A stretch of 64,000 nucleotides of DNA. Source: Coptis chinensis (taxonomy: Eukaryota; Streptophyta; Magnoliopsida; Ranunculales; Ranunculaceae). The stretch is from the NCBI GenBank assembly GCA_015680905.1, contig CM027379.1, forward strand, positions 92,713,501 to 92,777,500, written 5' to 3'. A program made the position numbers and the translations under genes. Under the pieces are notes generated by a model, which saw only the letters and a program-made list of their open reading frames with translations, was not told where the DNA came from and ran no database searches. Positions 34,577-46,328 of the stretch are shown here, in pieces (position 1 is the first letter of the stretch; each line of letters starts with the position of its first letter).

Positions 34577-36047
34577 TGATAAGAGCCCAAAACTGTAGTT
34601 TTAACCCTGTAACAGTCATACTTTTAGACCAATTATGTGAGTAATAATTAAGAGTTAATACCGATTACGTGTTTTTATACATTTCAGGCTTCAAAGTCCA
34701 TTATGTGCAGAAATGTGCCACTTTAGCGAGATAAAGGAACAAAGGTCGGTTGCTAAGGAGTTTTTTTATTAAAGGCCAAGATTCAAGAAGACAAAGCCTT
34801 TCTAAAGCCCGCTCAAAAGGTGAAAAGTCGACGCGAGGGCGTAAACAAAGACTCAAAGTCGTGAGAACTCCGAAGGCCATATCTTTGGACTCAGACCTCG
34901 GAATTGGGCCTACCTTATGTCAAAATGACCGGCTCGGAAAGAGCTTTCCAATGGTCTAAGCCTTAACCCAATCAGAGGAGCATAAATGGACTAAAAGTCT
35001 GTTGAAGCTAACTGCAGCTGAAGAGGCCTTTTTGGACTGAAAGAATTGGGTTTTGGGCCTGATTCTCTGGCCCAAAACATGGATCCAAGCCCATGCACGA
35101 TTTTTGGATCTGAACATATAAAAACCAAAACTTAGCTCTTTGTTAATGGTAGCTAGTTAGACCTAAAACAATAGATAATTCTAGATCTAGTTTTCATTAA
35201 TTAAATTAAGTTTAGTTTAAATTCAATTCTTGTTTTAGATTAAACTCTTAGAATCATTATTCTTCATTAGTATTGATAAATAAAATAGTTAGTTTGTTAA
35301 TTTCGATTTTTGTCATTTCAATTTATAGATCTAATTTTAATTCTTGTTGAGTATCATTTCTGAGTTGTTAAATTAGATTGAAGTATTGTTAGTTAAATTA
35401 GCCAAGTAGAATTTTGGTATGATGTTTAGTTTTAAATCAATGGGAAATGATAGTGGTATGAATCAAGGCTAAACATCCATTAGAGGGGTTGAAGAAGCCT
35501 TGATGACTCTTGATCTTTGTTAAACCTAGGAATCGTTGTGATAATTATTCCACTCTAGAAACGATTAATTCACCATGAGAATGGGTTTAATCGCTCACAT
35601 GCTAGTTATGAATTGGTTGAAATGCCATGCATAATTAGGGATTAGGATTACTATTTTGATATGCTAAGCATTCAATTTGAAACACGACGAGTCTTTGTTA
35701 GTAGGATTAAGTTGCGTTAAGGTGGATTCAATTCCCTTTAATTATTTATCTAGATTCAAACCCTTAGCATTCTCTCTTTTCGTTATTCGTAACTTGTTAA
35801 TTTAATTCACCTCGTAGAATAGAATTCCCCTCGTAAAACTCTCATTAGACTTAAGACCGATTAGTTAACTATGAAATCATTCCATGCTAGAGAACTAGGA
35901 GTGGAACGAATTTGTTACTCCACTCTATTTCGATAGAATTGAGAGTAGAAAACTTGATAAATATAGACTCGTATAAGTTTTAGTTTACTTGCGTTTTGAG
36001 TTTCATCGTTCATTTCGTAGGTAAACTTTCATTTTTATCTTTTATCA
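34577..36047 (+). repeat. 5' LTR of element C
   Basis: It starts TGATAAGAGCCC, ends TTTTATCA, and is 1471 bp long. It carries the stem-loop at 35050-35078. Confidence 0.95.
35050..35078 (+). repeat. LTR stem-loop, C 5' LTR
   Basis: Perfect 10-base arms GTTTTGGGCC and GGCCCAAAAC enclose a 9-base loop. The same structure is at 48391-48419 in the 3' LTR, with one loop base changed. Confidence 0.8.
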
Positions 36048-36049
36048 AA

Positions 36050-36067
36050 TGGCGCCGCTGCTATCTT
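36050..36067 (+). other. Primer binding site of element C
   Basis: TGGCGCCGCTGCTATCTT lies two bases after the LTR. The 12-base core is shared with A, B and D. Confidence 0.8.
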
Positions 36068-36187
36068 AGTTACCTTTAGCATTGTTTTCATAGTATAATT
36101 AGTCATTTTTAAGTCCCATTAAACCCACCTACCCTTGTTTGATTCATACTGTGGTTGTCCGTTACAAGATTGAAAAGTTCCGCGAAA

Positions 36188-36316
36188 AACTACACTGAGC
36201 GCGACCTGCGCCCAAACGGAGCGCACCTGCGCCCAAACGCCTGGAACCTTGAGTGTGACCCGCCTAAAGTGAGCGCGACCCGCGCCCAAAGTGAGCGCAC
36301 CCGCGCCTAAGCTGAC
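36188..36316 (+). repeat. GCGCCC-rich degenerate repeats in the C leader
   Basis: Four to five units of the GAGCGCGACC(C/T)GCGCCCAAA type. This block is shorter than the D leader block but belongs to the same family. A short relic lies before ORF-B of C (about 45070-45110). Confidence 0.75.
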
Positions 36317-36540
36317 TTTTGCCGGATTTCCACAGGTTTGTTTCGAACTTCGAGTTTTTATGTTTTTCAGTGTTCTAACTTGTTATATACACTGAACACG
36401 CGTAAACAAGACGCTATTCATAAGAGAAGCAAGGATGCAATCAGGTATTCCTTTCTTCCATACCTCACATCTCCAGTTAGAGGTTTATACTGATATATCA
36501 AGATTGTTTGGAGGGTTGTCGTGTTTAGACTTAGACTTGT

Positions 36541-38040
36541 ATGAGATTAAGGTCTGGTCGGAGAAAAACACCGAACGTAATTAACCATCAACGTCAACAA
36601 ACAAGCTAGTCTATCGAGTATACCAATCACTACACCTCTAGCTATTATCCCACCCACCACACCTGACATAATTGCTGAAGAAAGAGAGACTCCTCTCTCC
36701 GACTTTTACAAAGCCTTGAGTGATAGCCCAAAATCTTGCATCGTTCTAGCAGACCCAGTGGGGGATTTTCGAATTCCCCCAAACATATTTAATTTGTTAC
36801 CCGTTTTCCATGGTTTAGACCATGAAAAACCTTATCAACACATGCGTAGGATTGAACAAGTCCTTACAACATTCCATCATCCTACGGTTGGTGCGGAACA
36901 AATTAAACCGAGGGTATTTCCCTTCACCTTAGCCGATAAGGCGTGCGTCTTGGTTAACTCGCCCAAGCCTAACTCAGTAAACTTCGTGGGCTAAACTTGT
37001 TCAATTGTTTATGGAACATTTTTACCCACCCCTAAAGACGGATGAGATGCTTTCCAAGATTCATTTTTTCGGAGAATCCTCATGAATCATTTTCTCGAGG
37101 CTTGGAATCGTTTAGCCCGATCTGCTTATAGAGTGCCCACACCATAACCTAGCAAAAGACACGTTAGTTCGTGCCTTTTCAAAGGACTTCTACACCACCA
37201 TAAAGAAGTCCTTGACATAATGAATGGGGTAGTTTCCTAAGTAAGGGAGCCTCGAGGATTACAAATTTTTAGAAGATCAAACTAAAGCTAATAATAATGG
37301 GGGTAGTGATGATATCCCCCCCGCTAGTTCTTCTTCAACAGTTAAGGCCGCCGATATGTTTGAGATGAAACCCGATCTAGAACTTAAAATTTTAATCGAA
37401 TCTCTAACTAAAAAGGTAGAGGCTATTTATGTTCAACAAAACCTATCCCCCGCCATGAATGTCAACTCCAACCCATGTAATTTCTGTTTGAGTCCCCGAG
37501 CACCTCGACTCTATTATCCTCTCGCCTATGAACAACAACAATTAGAGCAAGATAATGTTTGCTCCATTAATAGCTATCCTATTCCTAATGCCCCATGGAG
37601 ACAACATCCCAACTTTAGTTGGCGAAACAATCAACAAGTTACACCTCCAGGGTTTAATAACCAAAATTTTAGGCAAGCAAACAATTATAACCAAACTCCA
37701 CCTAGACAAGGACAAGGTCAGGGGAATTATAATAATTATAACAACCAAGCGCAACCACGACAAGGTCTAGCACAAGGTCAGGGTAATTATAATAGTTATA
37801 ATACCAATAGAGGTATCGTTCCGATTAACAATAGTAACTATCACAACCCACCCATAAATAATCAACGTGAGATAGTTCCAGTCGCACCACCTGTGACTAC
37901 TACACCTACACAACCGGATCGTATCGACACTTTTATCCAGGTTACCCAACAACTTTTCCAATCAATGACTCAATCAAACCAACAGATCTTACAATCCATA
38001 AATCAGGGCATACAATAGTTAGCCCAAGAGAAAGCCCAAC
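36541..38040 (+). pseudogene. gag of element C
   Basis: It opens MRLRSGRRKTPNVINHQR at 36541. The gag domain is readable in pieces (FRIPPNIFNLLPVFHGLDHE, VFPFTLADKA), with several frame changes between 36640 and 37340. The zinc knuckle is damaged: CNFCLSPRAPRLYY keeps the first two Cys but lacks the His and last Cys. A Gln/Asn-rich tail with GQGNYNNYN repeats follows, ending in a TAG near 38018. Confidence 0.88.
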
Positions 38041-39328
38041 CAAAAGGTGTGTTTCCAGGACAAGCGATACCAAATCCTAAAATAGCAAACACAGCCTTTG
38101 AGGTAAACGGTAATACTAGTACGGAAACTACAATCGTAGGTGACCTAAATGCCATCACCACTCTCCGTTCTGGAAGAGTGGTTGATAACAAAGTAATTAT
38201 GCCTATAGTTACCCCATCAGTACTCCCTACACCGGATATCGAACTAGATACCGAAATAGAAACTGAAGAGCCTACCACTATAGAGATACCAGTTAAACAA
38301 CAAACTAAGAAACAAAAAGCCAAGGTTACACATCAAGTCGAGCCATACGCTAAATATAGAGCGAAACCACCGTTCCCTCAGAAATTAGCCATGCTAACCA
38401 GGGATACAAACTTTGAGGAGATTAGGAACGTTTTCAAGAATCTAACGATAAACCTTCCTTTTCTCGAAGCTATTAAAAAGCTACCTAACCACGCTAAGTT
38501 TCTTAAAGAGTTGTGCACTACTAGGCGTAAGACCAACATACCTAAAGACGCCTTTCTAACTGAACAGTTCCCAACTTTATCCGAAAATAATGGAATTGTT
38601 AAGTACAAGGACCCTGGTCGTCCTATTGTAAAATGCACCTTAGGAGATTCCCACACGACGACCCTTTTATTAGACCTGGGGGCGAGTGTTAACTTACTCC
38701 CGTATTATTTGTATAAGCAAATAGGTCTACAGGAAATGCAACCTACAAGAATAACATTGCAGTTAGCGGACATGTCAATTAAGTATCCTAAGGGTGTAGT
38801 GGAAAATGTGCTTGTTAAGGTTCAGGATTTCTACTATCCTGCTGATTTTGTTATCCTCGATACAGAAGTCGCTAACGACTCAGACCGATCATCTTAGGGC
38901 CCCTTCTTGGTAACCGCAAAGCCGCTTTTATAAATTGCCACGATGGTAAGATGTCCTTATCTTTTAGCCATCTTTCTGTTGAAGTAAATGTTTTTAAAAT
39001 GATGAAACAGTTACCAGAATCGTCTATAGATGGGGAGGTTAGCATGATTGAGAGCTTAGCTCAAGATTATTTTAACAACACTTTTCCCGAACACAATATA
39101 TATAAATTCCTTTCTTTTGGAACTTCAGATTTTGTAAATGACTCCTACTTAGAGGAAGTCAACACCATCCTTGAGTCCACACCAATTGTAGACCCTTCGG
39201 TAGCTCCATATACTAAGTATGAAGACTTGCTACCTAAACAAGTATTCATTATGCAAAATGGGGACCCTGATGAAACATCTATTGATTTTTCTTTCCACCC
39301 GGTCTTAAACCTCTTCCCCCGAAGTTAA
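38041..39328 (+). pseudogene. Protease region of element C
   Basis: An open piece from 38049 runs through LRSGRVVDN and reaches the protease core LLLDLGASVNLLPYYLYKQI with an intact DLGAS motif near 38670. It then hits a frame change near 38890. The following piece (38951-39328) is the linker to RT. Confidence 0.85.
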
Positions 39329-40414
39329 AATATATTCAACTTGATCCGGATGGTAGTCATTCGGTAATTATATCTTCTCAGTTAACTAAAGGTGAAGAGA
39401 CAAGTTTAATCCGGGTGATTAGGGAACATCGGTCTGCGATTGGTTGGTCCCTAGCCGACATTAAGGGAATTGACCCTAATGTTTGCACTCATCGCATCCA
39501 TTTGGAGGATAACGCGAAGACTTCTCGCGAACCTCAGCGTCGTCTGAACCCTGCCATGAAAGAGGTGGTTAGGGAAGAAGTCTTACGATTACTCGATGCG
39601 GGTATCATATATCCAATCTCTAATAGTGAATGGGTAAGCCCCATTCATGTAGTTCTTAAGAAATCGGGAGTTACCATGGTACGTAACGGAAAGGGTGACT
39701 ATGTTGTCACACAAGGTTCTATGAAATGGAGAATCTGTATTGATTACAAACGTTTAAATGCTATGACACGAAAGGATCACTTTCCGTTACCTTTTATAGA
39801 TCAGATGCTCGAACGCCTAGCTGGTCATGCTTTTTATTGTTTTCTGGATGGCTACTCAGGCTATTTTCATATTATTATTGATATTGATGACCAAGAAAAG
39901 ACTACCTTCACATGTCCCTTTGGAACGTATGCCGATAAACGAATGCCTTTTGGCCTTTGTAATGCTCCTGGTACCTTCCAGCAGTGTATGCTTCATATAT
40001 TTAGTGACATGGTATAGCGCTTTATGGAAGTTTTCATGGATGATTTTTCTATCTATGGAGACTTCTTCACAGACTGCTTTGTCTACCCTCGGTTTGTCTA
40101 AGGTTTTGACACGGTGTGAAGAAAAGTGCCTCGTTTTAAATTGGGAAAAGTGTCATTTCATGGAGAAAAAGGGCATAGTACTAGGTCACATTGTATCTAG
40201 CGATGGCATTGAAGTAGATAAGGCCAAACTAGATAAGATAGCGACTCTACCTAAACCACGGACTGTCCGTGATATTAGAGCCTTTCTAGGCCATGCAGGT
40301 TTTATAGGCGATTTATTAAAGATTTTCAAAATAGCTAGGCCTTTAACTAATCCGCTTTTAAAAGATGCAATCTTTTATTTTAATTTTAATCGTAGCGTGC
40401 TTTTGAAACTTTAA
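39329..40414 (+). pseudogene. Reverse transcriptase of element C
   Basis: RT motifs in order: GWSLADIKGIDPNVCTHRIH, EEVLRLLDAGIIYPISNSEW, KWRICIDYKRLNAMTRKDHF, FLDGYSGYFHI, PFGLCNAPGTFQQCM, FMDDFSIY, LNWEKCHFMEKKGIVLGHIV and RDIRAFLGHAGF. A TAG at 40015-40017 lies just before FMDD, with frame changes after it. Confidence 0.93.
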
Positions 40415-40870
40415 AAGTTCAGCTCTAACCTCTCGCACCAATTATCTGACCTCCGATTGGTCTAAACCTTCGAACTCATGTGTGATGCTAGTGATTATGC
40501 AGGTTGGTCTTTGTCTTGGGATAGAAACTAGATAATAAGTCCACTTTGTTATTTACTATGCTAGTAAAACCTTAAACGATGCTCAACGAAATTATTCAAC
40601 TACTGAAAAACTAATTCTTAGTCGTCATTTATGCTTTAGATAAGTTTAAGCCCTTATTTGGTTGGTTCTAAAACTTTAGTTTACACGGACCATGCAATTT
40701 CTTTTAAGTACCTTCTTGCAAAGAAGGATGCTAAGCGTAGATTAATCCGATGGATCCTTCTCCGCAAGAGTTCACATTAGAAATAAAGGACAAAAAGAGG
40801 GTCGAAAACGTAGTTGCCGACCATTTATCTAGACTTACAAACGGCGATAATAGTGATTTCGAGTCCATAC
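40415..40870 (+). pseudogene. RNase H region of element C
   Basis: It is broken in several frames but recognisable: MCDASDYAGWSL (the active-site region) near 40480, FVIYYASKTLNDAQRNYSTT near 40545, and VENVVADHLSRL near 40805. Element B lacks this region altogether. Confidence 0.8.
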
Positions 40871-40883
40871 CGGACTCTTTCCG

Positions 40884-42212
40884 ATGAGCATCTCAGATGC
40901 TATTTTTTCAGCACCATGGTATGCTGACATTGTAAATTATTTAGCGGCTGATGTTATACCTTATAATTGGTCAAGAAATGAACGTAAGAAGTTCTTGGCC
41001 AGAGTTAAGCTATACTACTGGGATGAGCCCTACCTTTTTAAGTATTGTGCGGATCAAATTATTCATCGTTGCATTCCCCAGTGGGAATATAATGAAGTTC
41101 TATCGTTCTGCCATGACAAAGAGTGTGGTGGCCATTTTAGTGGAATGAAAATAGCCGCTAAAGTTCTTCAATGTGGATTTTATTGGCCTACCCTTTTTAA
41201 GGATGCCCAAGTGCATTGCAAGACGTGTATTCGTTGCCAACAACTTGGGCAAATCACGAAGCTTAATATGATGCCATTAAATCTAATCTTGATAGTAGAA
41301 ATTTTTGACGTTTGGGGTATTGATTTCATGGGTCCCTTCCCTGTTTCCCAAGGTTATATTTATATTCTAGTTGCCGTGGACTACGTGTCTAAATGGATAG
41401 AGGCCCTAGCTTGCCGTAGCAATGACCATAAGACAGTTGTATTTTTTATTAAGGAATATATTTTCTGTCGGTTTGGCATTCCTAAAGCCATCATTAGTGA
41501 TGGTGGAACACATTTTTGCAACAGAGTTGTTGCATCCCTAGTGAAAAAGTATGGAGTTACACACAAAGTAGCAACTCCTTATCATCTACAAACTAGCGGA
41601 CAAGTAGAAGTTTCTAATAGGGAAATCAAAAAAGATTTTAGAAACAACTGTAAACCCCGATAGGAAAGATCGGTCAAGTTGTCTATCGGATGCCTTATAA
41701 GTATGGGGACGGCTTTCAAAACTCCTATCGGTATGTCTCCCCTTTAGACTTGTATTTGGGAAACCATGTCATTTGCCCGTTGAATTAGAGCACACCGTGC
41801 TCGTGGGCTATAAAAGCCTTAACTTCAATATTGATGAGGTGGGTGTCAAACGCGAAGTTGCAATTTAATGAGCTTGAAGAAACCGTGAAGCGATTCTTAC
41901 GATCTCATGAAGGATTATAAAGCTAACATGAAACGTATTCATGATAAGGAAATCTTGCGCAAAGAGTTTGTGGTTGGTCAAAAGGTTTTGCTTTACAACC
42001 CCGCCTACATATTTTCCTGTGGAAACTAAAACCCGTTGGTCCGGTCCTTTTCTCGTTATCGGGTTGAAGCCACCCCTTACGGGGCAATTACCTTGGTAAA
42101 TCCAAGGACAACACAGTACCTTTCAAGTTAATGGTCAACGGTTAAAACATTTTCACTTAACTTCGTCCCCACGATGTAGAGGAAGTCCTTTTACAGGACC
42201 CTGGTCTATGAG
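40884..42212 (+). pseudogene. Integrase of element C
   Basis: The zinc-binding N-terminus is readable ([12 protein letters not shown] then [13 protein letters not shown]). The catalytic core follows ([39 protein letters not shown]), with all three acidic residues present in one frame to 41663. After that the C-terminus ([16 protein letters not shown], ending near 42210) is split by small indels. Confidence 0.92.
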
Positions 42213-42234
42213 GATTGACCTTTGTCATTTGGTG

Positions 42235-42345
42235 TACTTCCTTTCACTTCCATATAGTGGTAAGTGCACCATTCAGGAACCAGGCCCTCCCTATGGAGTG
42301 TGTGGGCTGTAAGTACCGGATCCTAAGTCCACGTTTCACATAATT
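42235..42345 (+). other. Conserved post-pol block with a splice-donor-like site
   Basis: TTGGTGTACTTCCTTTC, CCAGGCCCTCCCTATGGAG and GGCTGTAAGTACC recur in D (22240-22345) and, diverged, in B (about 33030-33125). GTAAGT is a good plant 5' splice site in C and D; B has GCAAGC. Confidence 0.5.
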
Positions 42346-42534
42346 CACGTTTTCCACTTTTGCATGTTTTCTCGGTTTTTGAGTCATGTTCCTCTATGGG
42401 GTGAATTATGTATTTATTGTCTTTCGTTTTCTTATAAAAAAAAAAATCTAAAATCATAGAAATAGCAATCCAACAAGTCTTGGGAATCTGACTAAAAAAC
42501 GACCCACGTTAAAACAAAGTTTGTGTTAAAAAAT

Positions 42535-42550
42535 TTGTTTGGGGGTAGGC
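42535..42550 (+). other. Internal purine-tract motif after pol of C
   Basis: TTGTTTGGGGGTAGGC resembles the true purine tract before the 3' LTR (TGTTTGGGGGTGGTT). Confidence 0.5.
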
Positions 42551-43212
42551 AGTCGGTCTTTCCATCCGGATTGCTCGAACTTTCCATTGGTGTTGCTTTG
42601 GCCCATTAGTTATAGTTCAATTGGGTTGACGTTATCTAAAACTTAGATTTCCTTCGTTCGCATAACTTACGTCACACATTCACTTTGAGGCGTTTTTCCA
42701 CCTTCTTATACGTCACCCATGGTTGGAATTGAGTATTTTATGGATCATTGGATTGGAAATTCTCTACTGATCATTTCCATAACTCATTCGCCAAAATCGG
42801 ACCAGTAACGAAGCGGCAAATTGAATTTGAAATTGCGCGAAATATCGAAAAAGTTCGGAATTCAAATTGGGCTTGGGCCCAAACTCGCGCGCACTGGCAG
42901 CGCACCTGCGCCCCCCTTTGTTTTCACGAACAGTATCACGTTCTAACCCACCACCACCATTAACAAAGTTTTCAACCTTAAAAAAAAAAAAAAAAAAAGG
43001 AAACCTAACTAAACCCACGCCAAGTAGTTAAACCAAACTGACATCTTCTCCAAACCATTACTACCACCAACCCCAACAATTTTAAAACTCGAAAATAGCC
43101 ACCAATTCAAGCTTCAACCTGCCACCGTACCCACCAACGCCACCACCGTTGTTTTACATCAAACTCGCCTCCTTCACCGTCTACAAAACCATTGGTTGTT
43201 TCAAAAACTTCA

Positions 43213-44376
43213 ATGGCACTACGACGAAGAATTGTGCTGGAGCACGCGTTTGCGTCCGACCGTTTCGCGCCATTTTACGACGCGGAGATGATTAGGAGAA
43301 ATTGGAATGGACTGTGGTACTCGAGTGAGGAGTTCTATCACTACGATTTGGTAGAACAGTTTTATAAGAAGCGAGAATTGGAGGGGGATAGGATTTTCAT
43401 TAAGGTAGCAGGAACGAGGAGGGAAGTAACGAGACAGTTGTTGGCTGAGCTGTTAGGAATTACCGAAAGCAACCTAGAAATGACCATTCGGGAATCCGAA
43501 GATATTGGAGTTCCCGCTTTGATGAAAGATAATGTCGTGGAGGGTGAATACAATACGAAGTTCTCATCAAGGTTTTTGCCAATCAACCCCGAGAACCAAT
43601 CAACCGGGTCAGAGCTCGGTGGATTGGTAGGAACGCCCCGGGGAAAGACAAAGTCGGCCGATATCGGTCCGCAATGTCCTGACGTTCTCTGGATTTTGCA
43701 AACGAATAAGTATAATTTCTGCATCCTCGATTTAATTTTTAATGTGATTAGAGGAGTGGGAAAGAGCATGGCGCCTCTTCCCGTATTGATCACTAAGATC
43801 ATTCTCTCATTTAGAGCTATCACAAAATCTGCTCCTATTAAGATCAAATTGCATTCTAATGCAAGTATCTATACGGATTGCATCCAAGAGACTTGGCCGT
43901 TGTCCGAAGGAAATGTGGTTGAGTCGGAGGATGAAAGGGAGGATATGACATGTCTGGATGATGATGCATTAGATAGCTGTAGTTCTAATTTAGAACGCAT
44001 GCAAGTGTTGCAAACTTGCTTGCGTTGCGTTTATGGTATTTGTGAAAATATCCGAGATAGACAGATTGTAATTCGAAATAAGCAAACGAACCTTCAGACG
44101 AGACTTGAAATGCTCGAAAGGGGTCAGGACGATATCTTGTCTAACTTGGAGACTATCCACCAGCATCACCAAGCCCAGTATGTAGTACTCAGGATTGAGA
44201 TGGAAGCACAGCGTTTGTTCAGAATAGAGATGCTACGACGCATGCCACCCGTGGAGGATTCTGTTTTAGCCGAGTCTGAGAGGCATGAGCGTCATCGCCG
44301 AAGGACAGATGGCTCAAGCCATTCTTCATCCCAGGACCAATCTCCATCTCGGGGTCCATCTTCATCACATGGCTAG
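43213..44376 (+). CDS. ORF-A: Athila env-position / putative plant transposon protein (element C)
   Basis: This is the only long intact ORF in the window, 387 codons from ATG 43213; the frame is open upstream to 43192 without an ATG. The N-terminal 80 residues (FAPFYDAEMIRRNW, LVEQFYKKRELEGDRIFIKV, VTRQLLAELLGI) resemble the putative plant transposon domain found in Athila elements at the env position. A middle hydrophobic segment (SMAPLPVLITKIILSF) is followed by an acidic stretch, a predicted helical region with heptad-like spacing, and a Ser/His-rich tail ending SSSHG. I see no signal peptide, so an envelope role is not supported. B carries two paralogues. Its molecular function is unknown. 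Confidence 0.85.
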   Translation: MALRRRIVLEHAFASDRFAPFYDAEMIRRNWNGLWYSSEEFYHYDLVEQFYKKRELEGDRIFIKVAGTRREVTRQLLAELLGITESNLEMTIRESEDIGVPALMKDNVVEGEYNTKFSSRFLPINPENQSTGSELGGLVGTPRGKTKSADIGPQCPDVLWILQTNKYNFCILDLIFNVIRGVGKSMAPLPVLITKIILSFRAITKSAPIKIKLHSNASIYTDCIQETWPLSEGNVVESEDEREDMTCLDDDALDSCSSNLERMQVLQTCLRCVYGICENIRDRQIVIRNKQTNLQTRLEMLERGQDDILSNLETIHQHHQAQYVVLRIEMEAQRLFRIEMLRRMPPVEDSVLAESERHERHRRRTDGSSHSSSQDQSPSRGPSSSHG

Positions 44377-45174
44377 GTGTTCACCATCGGTTTGTGTTAT
44401 TTGTTATTTCATTGTTTTGATTGTTTTATTAGTTGGATTTTAATTCAGTTGTTAAATTTAAATATTAATGTGTTTGTTTTATGTTGTTTGGATTTAAATT
44501 TTTAATATAAATGGTTATTTTTGAATTGTGAGTGTTTTTATCATTAATCCCACCTTCCTGAATTGTTTGGGGGTGGTAATATTTATACCGAGCATAATTC
44601 GTTATATGATCATCTTCTGTAAGGTTGTCTTGGAGTTAAAGGTTGAGAATTTGGCCGATATCGGCATATCTATGAATATGTGTGGTGGTAGCATGAAACC
44701 TAGGAGAGTTTAGAAGTTACTATCTAAATCCAGTATAAAAGATACTAGGGTTGTTAGAAAATCAAGAATATGGTTTGTTTCCGTTTTCGGGTTTGAAATT
44801 TTTCTATTTCCGGAAATTGCCTTAAAACAATTTGGCAACTTGCCGATTCATTTTGGAAGCTCAGAACCTATTTAAACGCCCTTCATTCTACACTCACAAA
44901 CCACACCACACCCCACCATCATCCCTCACCTTTCACTCCAAGCTTTTTTTTTTTTTCCTTTTAAACTTCGCCAAGATTTACGAGCTTCAAGCTGCGCCTA
45001 GACACTTCCAGAAATTTTACTTTCGGGCCACCGGCCAAACACTATAAATCCAAAACACCCGAGCTGACTGCACCCAAGTGGAGCGCGCGCCGCTCCCCCT
45101 CCGTACACCGCGAAAATTTCCAATTTTTCGGGGTCGTTCAGGATTTTTGAGTCGTTCAAAAGAGTAGTTGAGAT
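44377..45174 (+). other. Spacer between ORF-A and ORF-B in C
   Basis: It contains a purine-tract motif at 44565-44577 (GTTTGGGGGTGG), a TATA-like CCTATTTAAAC near 44868, a T run, and a short relic of the GCGCCC repeats near 45070. No gene is seen. Confidence 0.6.
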
Positions 45175-46085
45175 GACATCTCCTATAGTCATACCCCGAA
45201 CAGTCTTTTCGAAGACGTGTTGGGAACCGAGACCTATGGACATTGGTTCCGGCTACGGGATCCCGCGATTAGGATGGCCATCCATCGGGTAAGTGATGAC
45301 GATTCATATTGAAGACTACTTTCGCTTATTTCTACGACCACGTTAGATTCTATTGTAATCGGGATGGAGAACAAGAATTCTCCGCCGTGAGTCGATGACA
45401 CAACACTAGAATTCAATAAAAATGTGGTCGCTTTAGTTTCGTGGATTACCAATACCGATCCCGGCCCACACATGGGCATATATGACCGATAATGCATACC
45501 TTTATGATTATACATATTTCCATGAGTATTATGGAGAAGGGGTATTTCGAGTAATGGACCAGGGGCGATATAGCATTGCCCTTGGTAGCCTATCCCTAAA
45601 CGTAGGCACCACTATGTTATTCATCCTGATGAATATTTTGGGGGAATGGCAGTTCATTTCTGCAAATAGTACTGCTGGTGACATTTTCCTCGCTTTAGCT
45701 GAGGGACGTCGCCGATATGACATTCCCCGAGTTTTAGTCGCTAGTCTTAAGAGAGCCCAAAGCATGAGACGTAAGTATCTTCTTATGCCTATTTTGGTAA
45801 GCCGCATCATGCGTAGTTGTTTACCTGTATTCTATGCCCAATTCACAGATTGGAAAAGGGTTGATGTCATGAGACCCACCAATGGGTGGTTCGCTCATTG
45901 TGAATTATGACTTGGTAGGGATGGCAGTGCACTTTAATTGGTCGCCCACATACATCCCATCAGACATAATAACACTTAACAGGTTAGCATTAATAGATGA
46001 TAAATGGTGGCAAGCTTGGCAAGTTATAATGGCCTGGCAGGATGCGAAGGAACCTCATCTCTTTGCTAAGGAGGAGGATGCTTAA
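45175..46085 (+). pseudogene. ORF-B of element C
   Basis: It starts MTSPIVIP at 45175 and is soon frameshifted. The main open piece (45482-45910) has SLSLNVGTTMLFILMNILGE, ALAEGRRRYDIPRVLVASLK and FTDWKRVDVMRPTN. Another frame (45882-46085) ends WWQAWQVIMAWQDAKEPHLF. These align with ORF-B of element B in order and spacing. The family is unknown to me. Confidence 0.8.
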
Positions 46086-46097
46086 GCGGGAGATAAG

Positions 46098-46235
46098 GTA
46101 AGTTTTTAGTTTTGTTATTATCTGCTTATGTCCCAAGCAATTTAATTCTGTTAACCCCATAATGGGTGGAACTCTTATAGAGTTGCGTCAGTATTTTTAT
46201 TTCCTATATTAGTATGTTCTAACCTTGTTTTGCAG
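46098..46235 (+). other. Intron-like segment after ORF-B in C
   Basis: It runs from AAG/GTAAGTTTTTAG to CCTTGTTTTGCAG, 138 bases, directly after the ORF-B stop codon (about 12 bases). It matches D 23603-23738 with both splice sites kept. Confidence 0.5.
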
Positions 46236-46293
46236 ATGTTCCAGAATTTTACGCGTTTCCATGGTATTTTTCTACCCTCTTTATTTAAATGCT

Positions 46294-46328
46294 TTAAGGA
46301 CAAAGCATGCTTCTTGTTTGGGGGGGGC
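46294..46328 (+). other. Internal copy of the extended purine-tract motif in C
   Basis: TTTAAGGACAAAGCATGC and CTTGTTTGGGGGGGG parallel the true tract context GCTTGAGGACAAGCAAAATG and CTGTTTGGGGGTGG at 47884-47919. Confidence 0.65.

Noticed and set aside
43362..43847. 161-codon minus-strand ORF
   Set aside because: Antisense shadow of the intact ORF-A in element C.
43213..44376. ORF-A as a true retroviral envelope gene
   Set aside because: No signal peptide, cleavage site or C-terminal membrane anchor is visible; only its position matches env.
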